From the NCBI RefSeq assembly GCF_004122095.1, contig NZ_SAWZ01000003.1, forward strand, positions 248,001-312,000: a stretch of 64,000 nucleotides of DNA. The letters run 5' to 3'. The stretch comes from Pseudoxanthomonas composti. GTDB taxonomy: Bacteria; Pseudomonadota; Gammaproteobacteria; Xanthomonadales; Xanthomonadaceae. The position numbers and the translations under genes are program-made. The first letter of the stretch is position 1. Each line of letters starts with the position of its first letter. Under the pieces are notes generated by a model. The model made no database searches. It was not told where the DNA came from and worked only from the letters and a program-made list of their open reading frames with translations. Shown one piece after another: positions 8,447 through 15,758 of the stretch.

Positions 8447-9499
8447 ATGCACCGTCGTCGTCTCGCATCGATTCTCGTAACTGCCGTGGTCCTGGGCCTG
8501 GTCGCCACTAGCTCGGCCTGGCTCGGACGACGCAGTGCGCTGAACCAGCCCGCGGCGCGGCCATCGCCCGAGCTGCCTGCGGCGGCGAATGATGCGCCAA
8601 CGCCGGCCTCGCGCATCGGCCCGGACCAACCCGCCCGCGCTGCCGTTGCCCGTGCGCCGCTGCCGCCGCAGGACACGCCGCTGCGCCTGATCCAGGCCGA
8701 GCTCACCGCCAGGGCGCATGACGGCGATGCCGGGGCCGCCTGCAGGCTGGCCGCCGAGCTGCAGCGCTGCGAGCAGGCTGAGCGCGCGCTGCGTGTTTAC
8801 GATCGGTCCCTCCAGCGCAAGAGGGAGATTGTCGACCTGCTCCATCCCTCACAGCGCGAGAAGTCCAGGAGGGAGCTGGACCAAGACGAAGTGACGACGG
8901 GGCAGCGGTTGCTGCGGGAAGCGGAGCGCTGCGATGGCAGCAGCCCCGTCGGGGACGCTGAGCGCATTGCCTATTGGCGTCAGGCGGCCCTGGCAGGTCG
9001 CCCTGGCGCATTGTTGGTATACGGCACAGGCAATGCCTTCCAGTGGCACGATTTCATGGATGTCCTGCCACAGTTGCAAACCTACCGTCAGGAGGCCGAG
9101 CGATTGATGCTGCGGGCCGCCGAGGCCGGGGATCTGCGTGCCTTGCTCGCATTGGGGAACGCCTACACACCCGACGATGAATCCCGCTCACGCAGCATGT
9201 TGGCGCAGTCCGTGAAGCCGGATGCAGCGCGGGCTTTCGCGCTGCACCAGTACATCGAAGCCGCAATGGCGGGCGCGCGCCAGAACCTGCCCCAGCATAT
9301 GCGCGAGAAGATGTCCGAAAAACCGCTCAAGAGGCTCGATGCGATGCTCGATGCCCATGGCCGGGAGCGGGCCAATCAGCTCCTGAGCCAGTGGCAGCGT
9401 GAATGGAAGCGGCCCACGTGGCCCGAACACGCGCCCGGTGCGGCCATCGGATCGCAGGGGCAGGCGCCGTACTTCATCGGGTTGGAATGTGGCGAGTAG
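8447..9499 (+). CDS. Uncharacterised protein with N-terminal membrane anchor and Sel1-like helices
   Basis: I do not recognise this 350-residue protein. A short basic N-terminus (MHRRR) leads into a hydrophobic segment (residues 5-22), then a Pro/Ala-rich linker to about residue 75. A helical domain follows in which 'DGDAGAACRLAAELQRC', 'AALAGRPGALLVYG' and 'RAAEAGDLRALLALG' look like degenerate Sel1/TPR-type repeats. It is probably periplasmic and anchored in the inner membrane. AGGA lies 8 nt before the ATG at 8447; an in-frame ATG at 8438 is less well placed. Codon use is less GC-biased than the flanking pigment genes, which suggests later insertion. A role in pigment assembly is possible from position only. 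Confidence 0.75.
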   Translation: MHRRRLASILVTAVVLGLVATSSAWLGRRSALNQPAARPSPELPAAANDAPTPASRIGPDQPARAAVARAPLPPQDTPLRLIQAELTARAHDGDAGAACRLAAELQRCEQAERALRVYDRSLQRKREIVDLLHPSQREKSRRELDQDEVTTGQRLLREAERCDGSSPVGDAERIAYWRQAALAGRPGALLVYGTGNAFQWHDFMDVLPQLQTYRQEAERLMLRAAEAGDLRALLALGNAYTPDDESRSRSMLAQSVKPDAARAFALHQYIEAAMAGARQNLPQHMREKMSEKPLKRLDAMLDAHGRERANQLLSQWQREWKRPTWPEHAPGAAIGSQGQAPYFIGLECGE

Positions 9500-9514
9500 A
9501 TCGCCACAAGCACC

Positions 9515-10516
9515 TCACCCATGCACGCCATCGATCTCCACCGCCAGCTCGCGGCGGCAGATCGCGGCGTGCAGGAGCATGCGCGGCACGCGCTGGCCGA
9601 AGCGCTCGTCCAGCGCCTGCGCCACCGTGGGCAGGTCGTCGGCATCGCGCACGTAGACCTTCAGGCGCGTGCTTTCGCCGAAGGCCAGCGGGAGCGCCGG
9701 CGCGTGCTTGCGCGCCGATTCCAGCAGTGCATCGAAGTTGAGCAAGGTCTCGCGCAACTGCGCCAGCAGCTGGCCTGCATGCAGGGTCTCGTGGCCGACG
9801 ATGCTGGCCGTGCCCGACAGCAGCAGCGGCATGTCGCTGCCGGCCGGCGGCACCATCGCGCGGGCGAAGCTGGGGGACTGCGGGCCGTACTGGCGCGGAT
9901 AGCGGTAGGCGCTGATCTGCCGCGGGTTCTCCACCGGCGTGCCGGCCTGGCGCGCGGCCAGCCAGTAGACCTGCAGGGTGCGCACCTCGTCGCTGCGGCC
10001 GATGCCGGTGGCCGCGGGCAGCTGGTGGTCCTCGAAGCGGCCCAGGCCACGGGCGCGGCCCACGCAGAACTCGCGGTAGCGCTCGCGGTCGCCCTCGCCC
10101 AGGGTGATGCCGCTGAGGTAGTTCCACATGCGCAGCAGATGCGGGGTCTGGCTGCCGCGGATGAGTTCGGACAGCGCGCCGTAGGCCAGCGCGGCCGCTT
10201 CCTCGATGCCGATCTTGCGCTCGTCCACCTCGATCACGCCGAACTGCAGCTCGCCGTCGGTGGCCCAGGCGATCTCGCCGGTGCGTCCGGCATGCACCGG
10301 GCGCGTGGTGCGCCAGACTTCCAGCATGCGCGGGCCATAGGGCTGCAGCGGCACGCGCAGATAGCGCGGGTCCTCGTGCACCGGTGCATCGCTGCCGAAG
10401 CCGAACACCGCCAGCACGCGCGGGTCCTCCAGCAGCGTGGACGGCGCGGTTTCCGGAACGTAATCCACCGTCAGGTGCGGGGGCAGGGCGGCATCCACCG
10501 CATGCGGTTGGCTCAC
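9515..10516 (-). CDS. xanB2: XanB2-type chorismatase (hydroxybenzoate-forming)
   Basis: This 333-residue protein of the chorismatase (FkbO/Hyg5/XanB2) family would split chorismate to pyruvate plus 3- or 4-hydroxybenzoate. XanB2 of Xanthomonas supplies the aromatic starter of xanthomonadin and the precursor of ubiquinone. The C-terminal half shows the YjgF-like fold of the family ('GTASIVGHETLHAGQ', residues 235-249, and 'RLKVYVRD'). 'RMWNYLSGI' near 129-137 and 'YRYPRQYGPQSPSFARA' near 205-220 look like substrate-site segments. The start is a GTG at 10516 with AGGAG upstream. It overlaps the stop of the preceding gene by 4 nt (GTGA), showing tight coupling with the halogenase-like gene. Confidence 0.88.
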   Translation of the reverse strand: MSQPHAVDAALPPHLTVDYVPETAPSTLLEDPRVLAVFGFGSDAPVHEDPRYLRVPLQPYGPRMLEVWRTTRPVHAGRTGEIAWATDGELQFGVIEVDERKIGIEEAAALAYGALSELIRGSQTPHLLRMWNYLSGITLGEGDRERYREFCVGRARGLGRFEDHQLPAATGIGRSDEVRTLQVYWLAARQAGTPVENPRQISAYRYPRQYGPQSPSFARAMVPPAGSDMPLLLSGTASIVGHETLHAGQLLAQLRETLLNFDALLESARKHAPALPLAFGESTRLKVYVRDADDLPTVAQALDERFGQRVPRMLLHAAICRRELAVEIDGVHG

Positions 10517-11880
10517 GAACGATCTCCTTGCAAGGTCTCTCCGTCGAAGCGCGCGCGGCGCTGGCGACGGCGATGCAGCCAGGCCCGCCAGGCCTTGGGC
10601 GCCATCAGCGTCGAGGCGGTGAAATACAGCGCGCGGAACACGCGCAGCCGGCGGGTGACGGCCGGCGCGTCGAACACATCGCCGGCCAGCATCGCCACCA
10701 CCGCGTTCTCCACCTGCAGCACGTTGCGCGGATTGGCGAACAGGTGGCGCATGGCCGGCGAGGTGAAGCGATAGATGAACCACTTGAACTCATCCAGCCC
10801 GCCGACCAGATGCTTTTCCAGCGTGCGCCGCAGCGCCGGCTCACGGGCGGGCTCGCGCAGCGCGGCATCGACGGTGGCGGCGGCCTGCTCGGCGCCGTGC
10901 ATGGCCAGGTACACGCCGGAGGAGAACATCGGATCGACGAAGGCGTAGGCATCGCCGACCAGCAGCCAGTTCGGCCCGCCCATGCGCGTGCATTCGTAGG
11001 CGTAGTTGCCGGTGGCGTGCACTGGCGCCACCCGACGCGCGCCGGCCATGCGTTCGTTGGCTTCCGGATTGAGCGCGATCGTGCGGCGCAGGAAGGCTTC
11101 GCTGTCGCCGTGACGGGTCTTCATGTAGTCGGGAAAGCACACCACGCCCACACTCATCACCTCATCGCGCAGCGGGATCAGCCACATCCAGCCATGCCGA
11201 TGGCGGTAGATGCTGATGTTGCCGGCATCCTCGCCCGGCCGGCGGGTCACGCCCGTGAAATGGCTGAAGATCGCCGCGGACTGGTGCCGCGCATTCTTGC
11301 GCTTGAGCTTGAGCTTGCTGCCCAGCACGGTGTCGCGGCCGCTGGCGTCGAGCAGGTAGCGCGGCTGGAACACGCGCGTGGTGCCTTCCTGGCTTGCCTG
11401 CACCACCGGTTGCGTGCCCTGCATGGCGACATCGCTCACGCGCACGCCCTCGCGCGCGTCTACGCCGGCGGCGCGGGCGTTGTCGAACAGGATCTTGTCG
11501 AACTCCTCGCGCCTGACCTGGAAGGCGTAGTCGGCCTTGGCGCCCAGCGCATGGGTGAAGCGGAAAGTGTTGTAGCCGCCGGTGTCGGCCGGGAAGTCCG
11601 CGCCGAGCTTGAGCACGCCGACCTGGCGCACCTGCTCCAGCACGCCCAGGCGCTCCAGGATCGGCATGTTCATCGGCAGCAGCGATTCGCCGATGTGGAA
11701 GCGCGGGTGGTGGTCCTTTTCCAGCAGGGTCACCTGCCAGCCCTGGCGGGCCAGGAAGGTGGCCGCGGTGCTGCCGGCCGGGCCGCCGCCGATCACCAGG
11801 ACATCGGGGCGCTCGATCTGCGCCGCCGTCGGCGCAGCGGCCGCTGGCGGGGCGACGGGGTCGGCGATGGCTGCGGTCAT
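10513..11880 (-). CDS. Halogenase-like FAD-dependent oxidoreductase of the pigment cluster (1)
   Basis: This 455-residue flavoprotein is related to flavin-dependent (tryptophan-type) halogenases. It has the FAD fold GGGPAG (31-36), 'RFHIGESLLP' (60-69) and the halogenase signature WxWxIP as 'WMWLIP' (231-236). 'GDAYAFVDPMFSSG' follows near residue 330. Xanthomonadins are mono- or di-brominated aryl polyenes, so halogenation of the aryl ring is a reasonable role. Dehydrogenation during polyene formation is an alternative. The ATG at 11880 begins a Pro/Ala-rich leader of about 20 residues that may be unstructured. The gene is divergent from the ACP gene at 12009 and coupled to the downstream chorismatase by a 4-nt overlap. 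Confidence 0.85.
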   Translation of the reverse strand: MTAAIADPVAPPAAAAPTAAQIERPDVLVIGGGPAGSTAATFLARQGWQVTLLEKDHHPRFHIGESLLPMNMPILERLGVLEQVRQVGVLKLGADFPADTGGYNTFRFTHALGAKADYAFQVRREEFDKILFDNARAAGVDAREGVRVSDVAMQGTQPVVQASQEGTTRVFQPRYLLDASGRDTVLGSKLKLKRKNARHQSAAIFSHFTGVTRRPGEDAGNISIYRHRHGWMWLIPLRDEVMSVGVVCFPDYMKTRHGDSEAFLRRTIALNPEANERMAGARRVAPVHATGNYAYECTRMGGPNWLLVGDAYAFVDPMFSSGVYLAMHGAEQAAATVDAALREPAREPALRRTLEKHLVGGLDEFKWFIYRFTSPAMRHLFANPRNVLQVENAVVAMLAGDVFDAPAVTRRLRVFRALYFTASTLMAPKAWRAWLHRRRQRRARFDGETLQGDRS

Positions 11881-12008
11881 CCGTGGAACCTGGTACGAAA
11901 GTGGTGCGAAAGGCGGCCATGATAGCGCCAGCGACCCGTGCCCGAGCTTGCGCGTCAGGCGCCGATGCACCATCGTGTCGCACCTTTTCATGCTGGGGAG
12001 CCCCGTCG

Positions 12009-12278
12009 ATGTCCGCGCAAACCGCCGCCGAAACCGAACTGGCCGAGCTGCTGGTCGAAAGCCTCAACCTGGAAGACGTCCAGGCGAGCGAGATCGACCC
12101 GGAAGCGCCGCTGTTCAATACCGGCCTCGGTCTGGATTCGATCGACGCGCTGGAACTGGCGCTGGCCATCAGCAAGCGCTACGGCTTCCAGCTGCGTTCG
12201 GACAACGACGAGAACCGCCGCATCTTCGCCTCGCTGCGCGCGCTGACGGCGCATGTCCAGGCCAACAAGACCGTCTGA
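12009..12278 (+). CDS. Acyl carrier protein of the pigment cluster
   Basis: This 89-residue ACP has the 4'-phosphopantetheine attachment serine at residue 44 in 'GLGLDSIDALEL'. It would carry the growing aryl-polyene chain between the ketosynthase, reductase and dehydratases encoded here. It is the only ACP I find in the locus, whereas many aryl-polyene clusters carry two. The gene starts the long rightward operon and overlaps the next gene by 26 nt, so translation is coupled. The start at 12009 is set by the family length. Confidence 0.93.
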   Translation: MSAQTAAETELAELLVESLNLEDVQASEIDPEAPLFNTGLGLDSIDALELALAISKRYGFQLRSDNDENRRIFASLRALTAHVQANKTV

Positions 12279-12993
12279 GGCGCCGCAGGCGGCATCGGCG
12301 CCGGGCTGGGTCTTCCCGCTCGCGCTGGTGCTGGCCATCGCCTATTCGCCGCTGGCGCACTGGGCCAATGCCAGCGGCCGGCCGGAGCTGGCGGTGCTGG
12401 CCGCCGCCTCGCTGGTGCTGATGGTGCTGGCCGAGCCGCTGGCGCGCTGGCGGCCCTGGGCCTGGCTGCTCACCGCCGTGCTGCTGGCCGCGCTGGCGCC
12501 GCTGTGGGATTCGCCGCGCGCGCTGCTGCTGCTGGCCGCCCCGCCGGTGGTGTTCACCGGCTGGGTCGGGTGGTTCTTCGGCCGCAGCCTGCTGGCCGGG
12601 CGCACGCCGCTGATCACCAAGATCGTCCAGGCCCTGTACCTGCAGGCCGGCCAGGCAATCACCGCAGAACAGCGCCGCTACACCCGCCGCCTGACCGCGG
12701 CCTGGGCCGGGCTGCTGTTCGCGCTGGCCTCGCTGTACCTGGTGCTGGGCCTGTGCGCGGTGCCGAGCGGGGTGCTGATGCAGCTGGGCCTGCGCCCGCC
12801 GCTGGCGGTACCGGAAACCACCGCCTCGCTGGTGGCCAACCTGCTCGGCTACGGCGTGATCGGCGGCTTCTTCCTCGGCGAATACCTGATGCGCGGGCGT
12901 TGGTTCCCCGAGCGTCCCTACCGCAACCTGCCTGACTTCCTGCGCCAGATGGCGGCGCTGGGGCCGGCGTTCTGGCGCGATCTGCTGCGCTGA
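12253..12993 (+). CDS. Multi-pass membrane protein of aryl-polyene clusters (COG4648-like)
   Basis: This is a 246-residue inner-membrane protein. Hydrophobic segments lie near residues 18-40, 47-63, 67-85, 88-110, 148-172 and 190-210, giving about six helices. Proteins of this kind (COG4648) are a regular member of aryl-polyene/xanthomonadin clusters, where their biochemical role is not settled. A job in membrane assembly or export of the pigment is likely. The ATG at 12253 lies inside the end of the ACP gene, so the two are coupled. Recognition rests on topology plus position between the ACP and acyltransferase genes. Confidence 0.8.
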   Translation: MSRPTRPSEAPQAASAPGWVFPLALVLAIAYSPLAHWANASGRPELAVLAAASLVLMVLAEPLARWRPWAWLLTAVLLAALAPLWDSPRALLLLAAPPVVFTGWVGWFFGRSLLAGRTPLITKIVQALYLQAGQAITAEQRRYTRRLTAAWAGLLFALASLYLVLGLCAVPSGVLMQLGLRPPLAVPETTASLVANLLGYGVIGGFFLGEYLMRGRWFPERPYRNLPDFLRQMAALGPAFWRDLLR

Positions 12994-13120
12994 GCCGGTG
13001 CGGACGGGGAAGTTTCTGACACGCCATGACGTACCGGACACACGCCGTGGCAGGTATCCTGTCACGGTGCAGACAAGGACCGACAACCTGAACGCGACAG
13101 GGGCCTGGACGCCCACGCGC

Positions 13121-13846
13121 ATGGCCTGGCAGGCGCTGAACCTGCTGCAGCTGGCGTTTACCCTGGTCTGGACGGCGGCGTGGATCGTGGTGGCACTGGC
13201 GCTGCTGCTGGTCACGCGGCGTCCGGAGATCTCCCTGCGCATGGCCGCGCGCTGCTGGGCGCCCGGTCTGCTGATGGGCGGCAACGTGCGCCTGCAGGTG
13301 GAAGGGCGCGAGCGCGTGGACTGGTCGCGCCCGCACCTGTTCGTGTCCAACCATCAGTCGGTGATCGATATCTGCGCGCTGTACATGGCCGTGCCGGTGC
13401 CGCTGCGCTTCCTGTTGAAGGACGAAATGCTCAAGGTGCCGTTCGTGAACTGGTACGCCCAGGCCACCGGCATGCTGTTCCTGGACCGCGACAGCCGCCG
13501 CGCCGGGGCGCTGGTGCGGCGCCAGGCCGCGCAGCTGCTGCGGCAGGGCCAGGACCTGTGCCTGTTCCCCGAAGGCACTCGCAGCCGGACCGGCGAGCTG
13601 GCGCCATTCAAGGCCGGGCTGTTGCAGGCCGCTATCGATGCTGGCGTGGAGGTCGTGCCGGTGGCGCTGGACGGGGCGGGCAAGGTGTTGCCGGTGGCAG
13701 GACTGTTCCGTGCGCGCCCGGGCGTGATCCGGGTCCGCCTGGGCAAGCCGATCCCGGTGATGACAGCGTCCGGCCCGGTGAGCCGGCAGGACCTGACCGA
13801 CCAGGCCCACGCCGCGGTCCGCGCCATGCTCGAACCCCGTCTTTAA
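13121..13846 (+). CDS. 1-acyl-sn-glycerol-3-phosphate acyltransferase-like enzyme of the pigment cluster
   Basis: This membrane-bound acyltransferase of the PlsC family has a hydrophobic N-terminal segment, the HX4D motif in 'NHQSVID' and 'FPEGTRSRTG'. In the locus it probably attaches the polyene or a fatty acyl group to a glycerol-type acceptor. Three starts are possible: GTG at 12998, GTG at 13067 (after a TATCCT-like -10 box and a weak AGG) and ATG at 13121. I list the ATG because the conserved region begins there. The upstream starts would add a polar leader with no visible function. It sits between the membrane protein and the small dehydratase. Confidence 0.85.
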   Translation: MAWQALNLLQLAFTLVWTAAWIVVALALLLVTRRPEISLRMAARCWAPGLLMGGNVRLQVEGRERVDWSRPHLFVSNHQSVIDICALYMAVPVPLRFLLKDEMLKVPFVNWYAQATGMLFLDRDSRRAGALVRRQAAQLLRQGQDLCLFPEGTRSRTGELAPFKAGLLQAAIDAGVEVVPVALDGAGKVLPVAGLFRARPGVIRVRLGKPIPVMTASGPVSRQDLTDQAHAAVRAMLEPRL

Positions 13847-13858
13847 GAGTCGCTGTCG

Positions 13859-14170
13859 ATGTCCGTCGTCTCCTGTTCCAGCTTCACCGTGCCCCTGGAT
13901 CATCCTTGCCTGCCCGGCCATTTCCCCGGCCGGCCGGTGGTGCCCGGCGTGGTGGTGCTGGACCACGTGCTGCAGGCGCTGGAAGCGGCATGCGGCCCGC
14001 TGCGCGGCGGCCTGCGCCTGCCGCAGGTGAAGTTCCTGCAGCCGCTGCTGCCGGGCGAGCCGGCGCAGATCGTGCTGGAAGGCGCCGCGCCGAAGTGGAA
14101 GTTCAAGGTGCAGCGCCAGGACACCTTGCTGGCCAGCGGCGAGCTGCAGGCGCAGGGCGTGGCGGCATGA
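13859..14170 (+). CDS. Small hotdog-fold (3R)-hydroxyacyl-ACP dehydratase-like protein
   Basis: This 103-residue single hotdog domain resembles FabZ and the short dehydratase of aryl-polyene clusters. The FabZ-type helix signature is recognisable as 'HPCLPGHFPGRPVVPGVVVL' near residues 15-34, with the usual HFPG and PVVPG elements. It would remove water from 3-hydroxyacyl-ACP during polyene extension. It is shorter than housekeeping FabZ (about 140-150 residues). Its stop overlaps the next start by 4 nt (ATGA at 14167-14170). Confidence 0.85.
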   Translation: MSVVSCSSFTVPLDHPCLPGHFPGRPVVPGVVVLDHVLQALEAACGPLRGGLRLPQVKFLQPLLPGEPAQIVLEGAAPKWKFKVQRQDTLLASGELQAQGVAA

Positions 14171-15141
14171 GCACGGTCTGGAAACAGCGCCCGGAGGGCG
14201 GCAACCGTTTCGCCATGTGGCTGCTGCGCGCCATCGCCTGCCACGGCGGGCGCGGCCTGGCGCGCGTGCTGCTCTACCCGATCACGCTGTACTTCATGCT
14301 GGTGCGCGGCCCCGAGCGGCGTGCCTCGCGCGCCTATCTCAGCCGCGTGCTCGGCCGTCCTTCCAGATGGATGGACACCGCGCGCCACATCCACTGCTTC
14401 GCCTCGGTGATCTTGGACCGGGTGTTCCTGCTCAGCGGGCGCATGGACCAGTTCCAGGTCGAGGTCAACGGGCTGGACCAGCTGCACGCGCAGATGGACA
14501 AGGGCCAGGGCGTGCTGATCTTCGGTTCGCACCTGGGCAGCTTCGATGCGCTGCGGGTGCTGGCGCAGGAGCGCCCGGACGTGCAGGTCAAGGTGGTGCT
14601 GGACAAGGCGCAGGCGCCGGCGATGACCGAGCTGCTGGGCGCGCTGAACCCGCAGCTGGACCAGTGCATCATCGATGCCTCCATGGACAGCACCTCGATC
14701 GTCATGGCGATCAAGCAGGCCGCCGACGATGGCGCGCTGGTGGCCCTGCTGGTGGACCGCACGCGTCCGGAAGAGCCGGCCCTGCCGGCGCAGTTCCTGG
14801 GCACCCAGGCGCATTTCCCGACCTCGCCCTGGCTGATCGCCGCCGCGCTGAAGGTGCCGGTGGTGCTGGCCTTCGGCGTCTACCACGGCCGCGCGCGCTA
14901 CTCGCTGTCCTTCGAGACCTTCAGCGAGAAGCTCGAGGTGTCCCGGCGCAACCGTGCCTCGATCCTGGGCGAGCATATCCGCCAGTATGCGCAGCGGCTG
15001 GAGCACTACACCCGCCTGACGCCCTACAACTGGTTCAACTTCTACGATTTCTGGACAACCAAGCATGTCGATGCGACGCACGCTGCCGTGGATGCTGACG
15101 CTGCTGTGCAGCGCCGCACCGCTCTCCGCCGCACCGCCTGA
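14167..15141 (+). CDS. LpxL/HtrB-like lysophospholipid-type acyltransferase of the pigment cluster
   Basis: This 324-residue membrane-associated acyltransferase resembles lipid A biosynthesis acyltransferases. It has an N-terminal hydrophobic segment ('VLLYPITLYFMLV', near 35-48) and the HX4D motif in 'GSHLGSFDALR' near residue 119. A second conserved part is 'LLVDRTRPEEP'. It may transfer the polyene acyl chain to its lipid anchor or load an acyl chain onto the glycosylated core. The start overlaps the preceding stop by 4 nt. Its last 77 nt overlap the following LolA-like gene in another frame, so its extreme C-terminus is constrained by the signal peptide of that protein. Confidence 0.85.
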   Translation: MSTVWKQRPEGGNRFAMWLLRAIACHGGRGLARVLLYPITLYFMLVRGPERRASRAYLSRVLGRPSRWMDTARHIHCFASVILDRVFLLSGRMDQFQVEVNGLDQLHAQMDKGQGVLIFGSHLGSFDALRVLAQERPDVQVKVVLDKAQAPAMTELLGALNPQLDQCIIDASMDSTSIVMAIKQAADDGALVALLVDRTRPEEPALPAQFLGTQAHFPTSPWLIAAALKVPVVLAFGVYHGRARYSLSFETFSEKLEVSRRNRASILGEHIRQYAQRLEHYTRLTPYNWFNFYDFWTTKHVDATHAAVDADAAVQRRTALRRTA

Positions 15142-15712
15142 GACCGTCGAGGCAGGCTGGGTCCTGCAGAAGATCGCGCGCCCGGCCCCCGTCTCCACCG
15201 CCTTCGTCGAACTGCGCGGCTCGGCCCTGCTCAAGACCCCCCTGCGCCTGGAAGGGCGCTACGCGCGTCCGGACAAGGACACGCTGGTGCGCCAGGTCAC
15301 CTCGCCCTACCACGAGACCACCACCATCCGCGGTGGCGAGGCCACGCTGGAACGCGAAGGCAAGGCCAAGCGCACCTTCTCGCTTTCGCGCGTTCCGGAG
15401 CTGGCCGGGTTGCAGCGCAGCTTCGGCGCGCTGCTGTCCGGCGACCAGGCCCAGCTGGCGCAGCACTACACCATCACCGCCGCCGGCCCGACCGCGCAGT
15501 GGCAGCTGAACATGCTGCCCAAGGATTCCGAACTGTCGCGGCAGGTGCGGCAGATCCAGCTCTACGGCCGCGGCGCCGAGCTGCGCTGCATCGAGACCAG
15601 CCCGGTCAAGGGCGATGTGCAGCGCACGCTGCTGGCGGGCGCGGCGCGCGATGCCACCGGGGTGCAGGCCTTGCCTGCGCTGATCGCCCTGTGCCGCGGC
15701 ACCGCGTCCTGA
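15065..15712 (+). CDS. LolA-like periplasmic carrier protein of the pigment cluster
   Basis: This 215-residue secreted protein has a signal peptide (MSMRRTLPWMLTLLCSAAPLSAA) and the beta-rich pattern of LolA-type outer-membrane lipoprotein carriers ('RLEGRYARPDKDTLVRQV', 'LEREGKAKRTFSLS'). Aryl-polyene clusters usually carry such a protein next to an MMPL exporter. It probably chaperones the amphipathic pigment across the periplasm to the outer membrane. It begins 77 nt inside the preceding acyltransferase gene. An alternative ATG at 15071 would drop two residues. Confidence 0.85.
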   Translation: MSMRRTLPWMLTLLCSAAPLSAAPPETVEAGWVLQKIARPAPVSTAFVELRGSALLKTPLRLEGRYARPDKDTLVRQVTSPYHETTTIRGGEATLEREGKAKRTFSLSRVPELAGLQRSFGALLSGDQAQLAQHYTITAAGPTAQWQLNMLPKDSELSRQVRQIQLYGRGAELRCIETSPVKGDVQRTLLAGAARDATGVQALPALIALCRGTAS

Positions 15713-15758
15713 GCGCGGCGCGCCGCATCTGTGTCCCGATGGTCCTGAGTCCGTGCGC

